Shown here: positions 17,242 to 25,800 of the stretch, piece after piece
Layout: each line of letters begins with the position of its first letter
Position numbering within the stretch: the first letter of the stretch is position 1
NCBI RefSeq assembly: GCF_000214355.1
Contig: NC_015577.1
Span: 2,409,389 to 2,473,388 of the forward strand
Length of the DNA stretch: 64,000 bases
Direction of reading: 5' to 3'
Source: Leadbettera azotonutricia ZAS-9
GTDB lineage: Bacteria; Spirochaetota; Spirochaetia; Treponematales; Breznakiellaceae
Notes under the pieces: model-generated
The model's input: only the letters and a program-made list of their open reading frames with translations
Told to the model about the DNA's origin: nothing
Databases searched by the model: none
Translations under genes and position numbers: made by a program

Positions 17242-17328
17242 CCTTTTGGGCAGAGGAAAATAATAGTAATAATAAAAGTAAGCCCCTGTGAGGGTTGAGA
17301 CTGATTCTGCCATGTTGAAGCTTTCCAT
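17230..17328 (-). CDS. Aromatic amino-acid leader peptide (Tyr/Phe-rich)
   Basis: A 32-codon ORF, ATG at 17328-17326, TAA at 17232-17230. Residues 17-24 are YFYYYYYF: six Tyr and two Phe codons in eight, a run almost impossible by chance. AAGGA lies about 6 bases upstream of the ATG, so it should be translated. Its stop lies inside the leader stem and its downstream side is the terminator ahead of aroF-tyrA. This is the layout of ribosome-mediated attenuation: stalling at Tyr (or Phe) codons when charged tRNA is scarce would allow antitermination and expression of DAHP synthase and prephenate dehydrogenase. Confidence 0.85.
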   Translation of the reverse strand: MESFNMAESVSTLTGAYFYYYYYFPLPKRNHA

Positions 17329-17342
17329 AATTTCCTTAAAAT

Positions 17343-17371
17343 ATCCTTGCATAAGCAAAGAAAATTGTCAA
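17343..17371 (-). promoter_or_regulatory. Candidate promoter for the aroF leader transcript
   Basis: A perfect TTGACA lies at 17371-17366 on the minus strand, in the 55-bp gap between the LEA lipoprotein stop and the leader-peptide ATG. The hexamer at the ideal 17-bp spacing is AAGGAT, a weak match to TATAAT. The -35 box is convincing; the -10 is not. Confidence 0.35.
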
Positions 17372-17383
17372 GCCCTCATGCCT

Positions 17384-18619
17384 TTATCTCACCAACCTGG
17401 TGCTGCCTGTCAAATTAAGGGGCAATTCCAGCTTGTCCAAACCTGGGAAGTCGCTCAGGAGACTCATATCGCCCAGGCAGCTGTAATTTACGCTGGTTCC
17501 GGCGCTGATTATGCCCACAAGATCTTTTACCATGTCAAGTGAAGAAATAGTAACCGAAAGGGGAATGGCGGTTTTAGTATTTGGCTTAAGCTTCGGAGGG
17601 GTTTCCAAAAAACCCTGGGCCCAATTATTGTTATTCACCTTAAAGTTATAGTTGAATTTGCCGATGTCCATGGCAAAACTGTTTTTATTTTCCACTTCCC
17701 AGTTGATGACAAATTCCAGTTTCTGCAAACCTAAATTCTTTATGTTGATGCCTTTTACTGCAACATTGGGCTTTTGCAATATGGGAAGCAGCCCGGGAAT
17801 ATCAAGCATATCTTTTACATCCTCAAGACCCGGTACAGAAAGGGAGCTTACCAAAGACATGAGCGATTTTGCTTCACCTGAATTGCCCAAAGACCCAATC
17901 GCTTTTATAACATCTTCATATTTTAAGCTTACGTTGATATCGGCCTGGCCCTTCGCATTGGCCGCAATTTCTTTGCCCGCAACAATACTGCTCGTGAGCA
18001 GGGTTGCGCCATTGACCCCGTATTCCCAGTCCACCTTGGGGAAGGGTATGGGGAAATTATTGGGGTTGTCAACATTGAAACCGCAGGCAAGTTCAATGCC
18101 TGAAAAATCAATCTTCCCGATACGGATAGAGCCCGGGCTGAGTTTAGGCAGCTGCAAAAGGGGCAGAACCCCTGAAAAATCAAGGTTATAAACTTTATCC
18201 TGCAATACGGGAAGAGGAAAGCTTATGCCCAGGGCTATATTATAAGCGGCCTCTTTGGTTTCCCACAGGCTCGTAAAGGTTTTATAGAGACCCTCGTAAG
18301 TAACGCTAAAGGGGACATCAACTGTAACAGTATTGCGTTTTGTTATTTTCGTACCCTGGTTCAGAATTCCGTTTACAAAGGAAGCTTCATTGACAAACAC
18401 TTTCCAGTCAATCTTGGGGAAGGGAATATCAAAGCCATTGGGGTTCTCCACATTAATACGGCAGATAAGGTCTACACCCTTAAGACTAATGCCTGCAAGA
18501 TCAACGGATTTGACTGAAAGTTTTGGCTCCTGCAGTATTCCGCTTAGGGACTGGCAGGAAAAAACAGACAACCCCAGAAGAGCTGCAAGAAGCATTATTA
18601 CACTTTTTCTTGTCTGCAT
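17384..18619 (-). CDS. LEA/WHy-domain lipoprotein, three domains
   Basis: A predicted lipoprotein of 411 aa. The N-terminal signal ends in LGLSVFSCQS. Three WHy-type domains follow, each with the ENPNGF, DNPNNFPIPFPKVDW or VENKNSFAMD variant of the asparagine-proline motif, at about residues 57-65, 190-205 and 310-325. It is a paralogue of the lipoprotein at 1790-2668. It starts 8 bp after the serS stop on the same strand and so is probably read through from serS. Its role is unknown; association with the cell envelope is inferred from the lipobox. Confidence 0.8.
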   Translation of the reverse strand: MQTRKSVIMLLAALLGLSVFSCQSLSGILQEPKLSVKSVDLAGISLKGVDLICRINVENPNGFDIPFPKIDWKVFVNEASFVNGILNQGTKITKRNTVTVDVPFSVTYEGLYKTFTSLWETKEAAYNIALGISFPLPVLQDKVYNLDFSGVLPLLQLPKLSPGSIRIGKIDFSGIELACGFNVDNPNNFPIPFPKVDWEYGVNGATLLTSSIVAGKEIAANAKGQADINVSLKYEDVIKAIGSLGNSGEAKSLMSLVSSLSVPGLEDVKDMLDIPGLLPILQKPNVAVKGINIKNLGLQKLEFVINWEVENKNSFAMDIGKFNYNFKVNNNNWAQGFLETPPKLKPNTKTAIPLSVTISSLDMVKDLVGIISAGTSVNYSCLGDMSLLSDFPGLDKLELPLNLTGSTRLVR

Positions 18620-18627
18620 TTTATCCT

Positions 18628-19920
18628 CTATTTCTTTTTGATAACATCAAAGCCGCAGTAGGGAACCAGGGCTTTAGGCAGTTTCACCGAGCCATCGGCC
18701 TGCTGGAAATTTTCAAGCACTGCGATAATGCCCCGGGAAATGGCAATGGCAGTCCCGTTGAGCATGTGGACGAATTTGTTTTTGCCTTCATCATCCTTGT
18801 ACTTGATATTGAGCCGCCGCGCCTGGTAATCGGTGCAATTGGAAGTGGAAGTAACCTCCCCCCATTCGCCGCCGTTGCGCGAGGGCGGATTTGCCCGTCC
18901 GGGCATCCAGGCTTCAAGATCCCATTTGCGGTATGCGGGGGCGCCAAGGTCGCCTGTGCAGGTATCCACTACCCTGAAGGGAATTTCCAACCCCGAGAAA
19001 ATTTCTTCCTCCACACCCCGGAGTTCCTCGTGGAATTTGCCGGACTCTTCGGGGAGGCAGTAGACAAACATTTCGAGCTTGGTGAATTGATGTACCCGAT
19101 AAAGACCCTTGGAGAACTGGCCGGCTGCCCCCGCTTCCCTGCGGAAACAATGGGAAAGGCCTGCCATGCGCAGGGGGAGTTTTTCTTTGGGGAGTATCAT
19201 ATTGGAATAATAGCCCCCGAGAGTGATTTCGGCAGTACCCACGAGACAGGAATCCTCGCCTTCAATGGTGTATACATTGGACTCAGCCCCCCGGGGGTTA
19301 AAGCCAATGCCTTCGAGAATCTCCTCTTTGGCAACATCGGGAGTAATAAAGGGGGTAAAGCCATTCTTCTGCAAAATATCCAGGGCATAACGCACCAGGC
19401 CAAGTTCGAGGAAGACCCCTTCATTCTTGAGGTAATAAAACTTGGTGCCCGAAACTTTGGTGCCCGAATCAAAATCGATAATGTCCAGATCCTGACCCAG
19501 CTTGACATGATCGGCAGGTTCAAAATCAAATTTGGTAGGCTCCCCCACCCGCTTGACCTCGAGGTTATCCTTGTCTTCCTTGCCCAGAGGGGCTTCGGGA
19601 TGGGCCATATTGGGGATCTTCCTGGCCTCGGTTTCAAGGCTGGATTCAACACCGGAAAGCTCAGCCTCCGAAGCGGCAATGCTTTCCTTGAGCTTCTTGC
19701 CTTCTTCGATGAGCGCATTGCGGGCATCAGGTTCAAGTTTGCCTTTCATGGCTGCGGCATTGGCATTGCGCTGCTGCTGGAGGCCCTGGAGGCTGGTTGT
19801 AAGCTCGGTGCGGCGGTTAAAAAGGCGGACCACAGCATCGGCATCGGCTTTCATATACCTGGATTCTATATTTTTCTTGACTGCATCCAGGTTGTCCACA
19901 ATAAAACGATAGTCTAACAT
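18628..19920 (-). CDS. serS: Seryl-tRNA synthetase
   Basis: Class II synthetase charging tRNA-Ser (and tRNA-Sec where present). At 430 aa it has the standard length, with an N-terminal antiparallel coiled coil (about residues 25-105) that grips the long variable arm of tRNA-Ser. Motif 2 is CFRREAGAAG and motif 3 is HMLNGTAIAISRGIIAVLEN. The start ATG at 19920 gives MLDYRFIVDNLDAV, the family N-terminus. The downstream lipoprotein gene begins 8 bp after the stop. Confidence 0.98.
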   Translation of the reverse strand: MLDYRFIVDNLDAVKKNIESRYMKADADAVVRLFNRRTELTTSLQGLQQQRNANAAAMKGKLEPDARNALIEEGKKLKESIAASEAELSGVESSLETEARKIPNMAHPEAPLGKEDKDNLEVKRVGEPTKFDFEPADHVKLGQDLDIIDFDSGTKVSGTKFYYLKNEGVFLELGLVRYALDILQKNGFTPFITPDVAKEEILEGIGFNPRGAESNVYTIEGEDSCLVGTAEITLGGYYSNMILPKEKLPLRMAGLSHCFRREAGAAGQFSKGLYRVHQFTKLEMFVYCLPEESGKFHEELRGVEEEIFSGLEIPFRVVDTCTGDLGAPAYRKWDLEAWMPGRANPPSRNGGEWGEVTSTSNCTDYQARRLNIKYKDDEGKNKFVHMLNGTAIAISRGIIAVLENFQQADGSVKLPKALVPYCGFDVIKKK

Positions 19921-19971
19921 GATGATTTATTGTATCCTTAAGAGGAGCTATAGTCTAGCATAAGGGGATTT

Positions 19972-20460
19972 ATGAAACCTGCATTACTCGTCATTGACAT
20001 GCAAAAAGCATCCTATTTCGGCCCGTCATCTGCTTCCATGGATAAGGCGGCGGAAGTCATTAACAAGGCCGCCGCCCTTTTCAGGAAAAAGGGCCTGGCC
20101 GTAGTATGGATACAGCAGGACAACGGCACAGATGCAATACAGGGCACTGAAAAATTCAAGCTTCTCGATTCCCTCATCCCTCTGGATTCAGAAAAGAAGA
20201 TAGTAAAACACTATGAAAACAGCTTTATCAAAACGGATCTTGCTGAATTCCTCAAGCTCGAAAAAGTCGATACTCCAATAATCTCAGGCTACTGCGCCGA
20301 ATACTGTGTGCTTTCAACATACCGTGGCGCCAAAGAACAGGATCTTGACCCCCTGCTTCTCAAAAACGGCATAGCCGGCGGAACGCCGGAATATTTATGT
20401 ATGGTAGAGCAAATCTGCGAGAGCCTCTCGCCCCTGGCCCTGGAAAAGCTCCTGCATTAA
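19972..20460 (+). CDS. Isochorismatase-like cysteine hydrolase
   Basis: A small (162 aa) cytoplasmic hydrolase of the isochorismatase-like fold. The catalytic triad positions are visible: Asp9 in LLVIDMQ, Lys79 in KKIVKHY and Cys112 in GYCAEYCVLST. Members act on nicotinamide, isochorismate, peroxyureidoacrylate and other amides, and the substrate here cannot be assigned. AGGGG precedes the ATG. The gene is divergent from serS and its stop overlaps the birA stop by 4 bp. Confidence 0.85.
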   Translation: MKPALLVIDMQKASYFGPSSASMDKAAEVINKAAALFRKKGLAVVWIQQDNGTDAIQGTEKFKLLDSLIPLDSEKKIVKHYENSFIKTDLAEFLKLEKVDTPIISGYCAEYCVLSTYRGAKEQDLDPLLLKNGIAGGTPEYLCMVEQICESLSPLALEKLLH

Positions 20461-21221
20461 TACACATCCAATTCCCCGGTTACAAAAGCCCTGGGATCTT
20501 TTTCCCCGTCGGGCTTTATAAGAAGCTCGCCGTCCCGGCCGATGCCGGAAAGCAGGCCTTCCACCACCCGCCCTGATTCTGCGGCTCCGTCAATAAAGCG
20601 GATCATTTCACCCTTCCTGTAAAGGCGAGCTTCAAGGCTGCTCCGCCATGGAGGCGCCGCATTATTTAATTCCAGGTATAAATGCTTAAGTATCTTCTCT
20701 AACAGATCAAACCGTTCCGGTATCTCTTGATCGCCCAGCGCCTGAAAAATACTCACCGCCTTACCCCGCAAGGCTTCGGGAAATTCCTTCTGCCCTACAT
20801 TCACTCCAATGCCGATGAACACATTTTTGCCATCCCCTTCGGTGAGTATACCCGCAACCTTTTTGGAATCCACCATTATATCATTGGGCCATTTGACCTG
20901 AACCCTTGCTGCAAGGGAAGGGGCAAAATCTTCTATTGCAAGGGATATTGCAAGGCCCGTCCGGAGAGTAAGGGCCCGGGGAATGGCGAAAAAATCCTTA
21001 AACGCGAAGAACAAAGTAAACGAAAGGCTGACGCCCTTGTCCATTTTCCAGGGGCGTCCGGGAATTCGGCCCCTGCCTTTTTCCTGAAAATCCGCAGCGA
21101 TAACCGTGCCGTGGGGTTCGCCCCGGGCAGCCAAAACGCGGGACACATCCATGGTACTTGGGAGAGTTTCTTCAAAATAGACCGGCGCCCCAAAGGGGTT
21201 TTGCAGATCAAGCTGAATCAT
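20457..21221 (-). CDS. birA: Biotin--[acetyl-CoA-carboxylase] ligase, monofunctional
   Basis: Transfers biotin to the carrier lysine of biotin-dependent carboxylases via biotinyl-AMP. The 254-aa protein starts with STMDVSRVLAA, then carries QEKGRGRIPGRPW (the biotinyl-AMP binding loop GRGR), VKWPNDIMVDSKKVAGIL and GIGVNVG, all hallmarks. It lacks the N-terminal winged helix of E. coli BirA, so it should not act as a repressor. The start at 21221 (MIQLDLQN) is chosen over the ATG at 21236 because it gives the shorter, family-like N-terminus; this choice is not certain. The C-terminal domain is complete. Confidence 0.93.
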   Translation of the reverse strand: MIQLDLQNPFGAPVYFEETLPSTMDVSRVLAARGEPHGTVIAADFQEKGRGRIPGRPWKMDKGVSLSFTLFFAFKDFFAIPRALTLRTGLAISLAIEDFAPSLAARVQVKWPNDIMVDSKKVAGILTEGDGKNVFIGIGVNVGQKEFPEALRGKAVSIFQALGDQEIPERFDLLEKILKHLYLELNNAAPPWRSSLEARLYRKGEMIRFIDGAAESGRVVEGLLSGIGRDGELLIKPDGEKDPRAFVTGELDVY

Positions 21222-21277
21222 AAGGCATTGTACCACATTACTTGCTTCCTTAGCTCCCCCTGTGCTATGTTTATCTT

Positions 21278-21883
21278 ATGCGGATAGTGTGCTTGGATCT
21301 TGAAGGCGTATTGGTCCCCGAAATATGGATCGCTTTTTCAGAAGCTGTGGGAATTCCCGAGCTGCGGCGAACCACACGGGATGAACCCGATTATGATAAG
21401 CTTATGCGATTCAGGCTGGATTTGCTTGAAAAAAACAAGCTAAAGCTGCCTGATATTCAAAAAGTGATAGGCGCTATGGATCCCCTGCCGGGGGCAATTG
21501 ACTTTGCCAAGGCCCTCAGGGAAAAAACCCAGCTCATCATTCTGTCGGACACCTTTGAGCAGTTTGCAAAACCCCTTATGGCCAAACTTGGCTACCCTAC
21601 CCTTTTCTGCAATAGCCTCGAAGCCGGAAAAGACGGCAGTATTACCGGTTATAAGCTCAGGCAGAAGGAAGGGAAGAAACACGCAGTAGCTGCCCTTAAA
21701 ACCCTCAATATGGAAGTCTTTGCGGCCGGCGATTCTTTTAACGATTTGGCAATGATACAGGAATCCGACGGCGGCTGTCTATTCAGGGCGCCGCAAAAAA
21801 TACGGGACGATTATCCCCACATACCCTGTGTTGATATTTACGATGATCTATTGAGCCAGATTGATAATTTTCTGGAAAAATAA
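21278..21883 (+). CDS. thrH: ThrH-type phosphoserine phosphatase/homoserine phosphotransferase
   Basis: A HAD-superfamily enzyme of 201 aa. It matches ThrH, which hydrolyses phosphoserine and can transfer the phosphate to homoserine. The nucleophile motif is at the N-terminus: CLDLEGVLVPE, with Asp7. The second HAD motif is in IILSDTFEQF and the metal motif in AAGDSFNDLAMI. Length and the DLEGVLVPE variant separate it from SerB. It may feed serine or threonine biosynthesis. The gene is divergent from birA and its stop touches the stop of convergent era. Confidence 0.9.
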   Translation: MRIVCLDLEGVLVPEIWIAFSEAVGIPELRRTTRDEPDYDKLMRFRLDLLEKNKLKLPDIQKVIGAMDPLPGAIDFAKALREKTQLIILSDTFEQFAKPLMAKLGYPTLFCNSLEAGKDGSITGYKLRQKEGKKHAVAALKTLNMEVFAAGDSFNDLAMIQESDGGCLFRAPQKIRDDYPHIPCVDIYDDLLSQIDNFLEK

Positions 21884-22807
21884 TTATTGGCGATCTATAA
21901 TGCGGTGAAGCACATGGTCATTATGACGCCAATCTTTGCCGGTTTTTACCCTGAGATCCAATTCCACTTTCCAGTCGAATATTGAATTAAGCTCCTTCTG
22001 GGCTGCCTGGCGGATTGCCTTGATCATTTCGCCGCCCTTCCCCACTACCATGCCTTTTTGGGATTCCCTTTCTGTGATGATAAAAGCCCTGACCCAAAGC
22101 TTCTGTACTATCTCCCCGCTTTCTTTTACTGTGTCTTTTAACTCCGTGTCGGCGACCTCGACATAAAGCGAATGAGGCAGCTCATCCCTGAGACGGTTCA
22201 TGGCCTTTTCACGGATGATCTCGGCAATGCGGAAAGGTATATCCTGATCGGTGTAATATTCTTCGGGATAAAAAGGATCGCCAGGCTCCGCCATTTCAAA
22301 GAGACAGGCCAAAAGCGGTTCAATGCCTTCTTTTTTTAAGCAGGAGATATTGAAAATATGTTCACGGGGAAGATCGGGAAGCTGTTCCTGTAAAAACACT
22401 ATTGCCTTTTCAGCATTTGCGCCCTGCATATCCATTTTATTAATGGCAACAATAGTTTTGCCGATCAGGGGTTTAATCATTTCAGCGACCGCTTCTTCCT
22501 CAGAGCCCGGGGCACGGGAAGCATCCAGCACATAAAGGATAAGCTCGGAATCGCCTACTGCACGGTCAGAAACTTCCATGAGTTTTTTATTGAGTTTGCG
22601 TTCCGAAGTATGACGGCCTGGGGTATCCACAAAGACAAGCTGTCCATCGGGTTTTGAGACAATTCCCCGAATGGCATTCCTTGTCGTTTGGGGAACAGAG
22701 CTGACTATGGCAACCTTTGCGCCGCACAGCAGATTGACCAGGGTGGACTTGCCCACCGACGGCCTTCCAACCACGGCTACAAAGGCCGACTTCTTTTTAT
22801 CTTCCAT
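21884..22807 (-). CDS. era: GTPase Era (ribosome assembly)
   Basis: Era binds the 3' end of 16S rRNA and helps assemble the 30S subunit. G1 is GRPSVGKST (residues 14-22), G3 is DTPGRH, G4 is NKMD, and the C-terminal KH domain contains VVGKGGEMIKAIRQAAQ. The length of 307 aa is normal. It starts 2 bp after the stop of the giant repeat protein on the same strand, so an essential gene sits directly behind a very long surface-protein gene. Whether it has its own promoter inside the end of that gene is not visible. Confidence 0.97.
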   Translation of the reverse strand: MEDKKKSAFVAVVGRPSVGKSTLVNLLCGAKVAIVSSVPQTTRNAIRGIVSKPDGQLVFVDTPGRHTSERKLNKKLMEVSDRAVGDSELILYVLDASRAPGSEEEAVAEMIKPLIGKTIVAINKMDMQGANAEKAIVFLQEQLPDLPREHIFNISCLKKEGIEPLLACLFEMAEPGDPFYPEEYYTDQDIPFRIAEIIREKAMNRLRDELPHSLYVEVADTELKDTVKESGEIVQKLWVRAFIITERESQKGMVVGKGGEMIKAIRQAAQKELNSIFDWKVELDLRVKTGKDWRHNDHVLHRIIDRQ

Positions 22808-22809
22808 AA

Positions 22810-25800
22810 TTATTTTACAACCATAACCTTACGAATTTCGTCGATGTCCGGACCCACCACACGGATAAAGTACATACCCCGGGCAACAGCGCGGCCTCCC
22901 CTGTTGGTGCCTTTCCAGGCCGCCCGGTATTCACCCGCCTCACGATAACCTCGGTAGAGGATATCCACCATGGTTCCGTCCATAGTAAATACCTGAATAG
23001 TCACTTGTCCACCCTTTGCAAGGTGGTACTGCACATAGGCGGATTCACCGTTATTCGGATTTATCACATTGTTCAAAACAGTGACACCGCTTCGCTGCAA
23101 GGTAATATCGTGGATCTCAAAACCAAAGGGGCGTACCAGACGGTACCAGTTGGCGGGGATAGCCGCCTTAGGAGCAATGTCGAGACGGCCTGCAAAAAGA
23201 TCATCCGGAGAACCTGAAAGATGGAAAAAGAAGTCCAGAATTTTGCCGCTGTCATAATTTGGTTCATCTTTGCTAAACTTGTACTGAAAAAGAATGCTTC
23301 CCGCATTCCCGTCAGGCGATCTGGCAGGAGGGTTGAACCAGAAGTAAGGAACTATATTGGTAAAATAAGGATTGGTTTCAGTATTCGGCGGAGAAGGAGG
23401 AATTGCTATATCCCGGGGCAACCAAAGACCGTGATCCAACCGGTTAAAGCCCTGAGTCCTATAAGTCTGATTGACACTATAATCATAAACAATTTTCGGA
23501 ACTATGGAACTTGAAGCAAGGTTATCGTTCAGCCTTGCCTGAAGCACAGAATCCCGCTCTTCAAGGTATTTCTTCCCTGTGAATTCCCAAATAAGCCCTG
23601 TATCCGAACCATCCTGGCCCCAGAACGAATCGGCGTCTAGCGAAGGAATATTCGCATTGGAGGACTGATCGTACCTTGCCCATACAGGCCATACAAAATA
23701 CCGGGTATCAGTACCATTCGAAGGGGGCACGGAAATGAGCACATCGGTAACACGATGGGTTGCATAACCCGGAATACCGGAAGAAATATCATAGGTTTTG
23801 TTAGGCGGATAAACTATGCCGGCGGGGTTGTCGGTATCTATTACGATTTTATAAGGCTGGAATGCTCCGCCATTGACTTCATAATTATAATTTTGAGGAT
23901 ACTTAGGATGAGGATACATAAAATAGTAAGGCCGCGTTGAGGATGGAGTGCATAGATCTTCTACCCGCACAGCCAGATCTACTGCATTATGAAGCGTAAA
24001 ATATTGCATTTCTGCGGCAAGGTCTGAAACACTATACCCCGTAGTCAAATCCATGCGGAATTCACGGTATTCATCTGCGTCAAGCGATTCAAGAGTCCCC
24101 GAAGAAGCGGGACTGTTCACACTTACGGAAAGGACCGCGCTTGAATCAAGCTTTTCGGATAATTGGAAGAATAGTTCCGGATGTTCCGGTATCGCGAGGG
24201 CATAACTTATACGCGGCGCTGCAGTATCCGTAGTAATCCCTTTATCCTGAGCCGGATCGCTTGCTTTTTGCGGAGGCGGGTTTCCAATTATTGTATATCC
24301 TGTAGCAAGATCCTTTAAGGAAGTATTGCGTACAATTTCCCATTCAAGAGTTACGTCCGAGTCTGTATAAGGTTTTTCTTCCAAAAACACATAGATAGAA
24401 TCCAAATCATGGTCAGGAGAAGAAGTAATATACTCTTCTACCCTCCGGTATCCATTGGCTTTAACTTTATACGGCTCACCGGTATGCTTGTTTCTGACAT
24501 TTATTTCAAAGTCAGAAAAATCCCCGTTAAGATCAAATGCGGACTGTAGGCGTATCCTGTCTATTCTTCCATTATGGTTTGAATCTTCAGTAAAGGAATA
24601 AAAGAAATTATTAATTATAAACCAGTTAACATTAAAACGGTTGTCAGGCGCAGTAAGGTGGGCATAATTTCTTTTGGCAGGATCAGGCTCAAGAGGATCT
24701 ATAAGCACAGGGTCATTGCCTATATTGATTTTATCTATCAATACATATGGGAAGGCGGAAATATAATAATTTCCGGAGCCATCGGATTCGGAGGGCACCG
24801 GGATTTTAGTAGCCGAATAACTATAAAAAATCTCAAGATGGTTTATTATCATTTCCGCGCTTGGGTTTAATGAAAAAAGCCAGAAATGTTCATTGGCGTC
24901 ATTAGGCGGAAGCCATTGAGGTGAATTTGGATAAACCCCTGTATTGGCCTCATTTTTGTCATTTTCCCTGGTCAAGGTAATGGCTGTACTGTGATCTGGA
25001 AATAGATCCATTGTATTGGGTGCTATAAAGAGGCCGCCATAAATAGTATGTCCGGCTGTAGCAGCATCTACCCAGTTTGAAAATTTTAGTATTGCCTTGT
25101 TCTCATGGCAGGCAAGAATCCACCAGGTTGTGTCTCCGCTGATTGTATGGCTTACAGCGGCTCCGGTATATGAAGAATCTCCAATTTCTACCATGCTTTT
25201 ATTGTAATTAAATTTTCCCCCGGATTTTTGGATCCAGTTTTCGTTGACAATAATGCGGGGGTAATAAGCTGCAGAATAAGGAAGCGGGGGGATTACGGAA
25301 TTGGTCCCAAGCTCTGCATTATTCCCTATGGTTATACTGCCCTTAAAGACCGTATTGGTAAAAATAATTGCTTTTGAATCATCTTCAACAACAAGATTGC
25401 CTAAGGTAACCTGGGGTATAAATGGAGAGGCGATATTTTCGCGTACCCGTAATTGTTTTGCGGCAGTGCTATTCATGACAAGGGTAAGGTCTTTTATTCC
25501 ATTAGGCGAAGCGCCTGTATCAAAGTCATAATTTATAAAAACATTACCCCTAGCTATTATTTTATTTGCTTCATTTATTTCAATTTTATGATTGGCAGCA
25601 GGAGCATTATAAAAATCCTCAGTTTGGAGTATAGCGCCTTTATCCATAATCAATGTTCCATTGAGCCCTATAAATCCTTTTGAAAAAGCAGGCGTTGTTG
25701 CAGGAGCCGTAATAACAGTTCCACCCATCTGCCAGGAAAAAGAAGGCGATGGGGATGCGGTTCCGATAGAAAGATGAAGTTCGTTAGCCGGACTCGTAAG

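Noticed and set aside
17159-17250. A T-box leader upstream of aroF
   Set aside because: The conserved T-box sequence (AGGGUGGNACCGCG) is not seen, and a translated Tyr-rich leader peptide explains the structure better.
18523-19917. A 464-codon open frame antisense to serS
   Set aside because: Shadow of serS, which has class II synthetase motifs on the minus strand.
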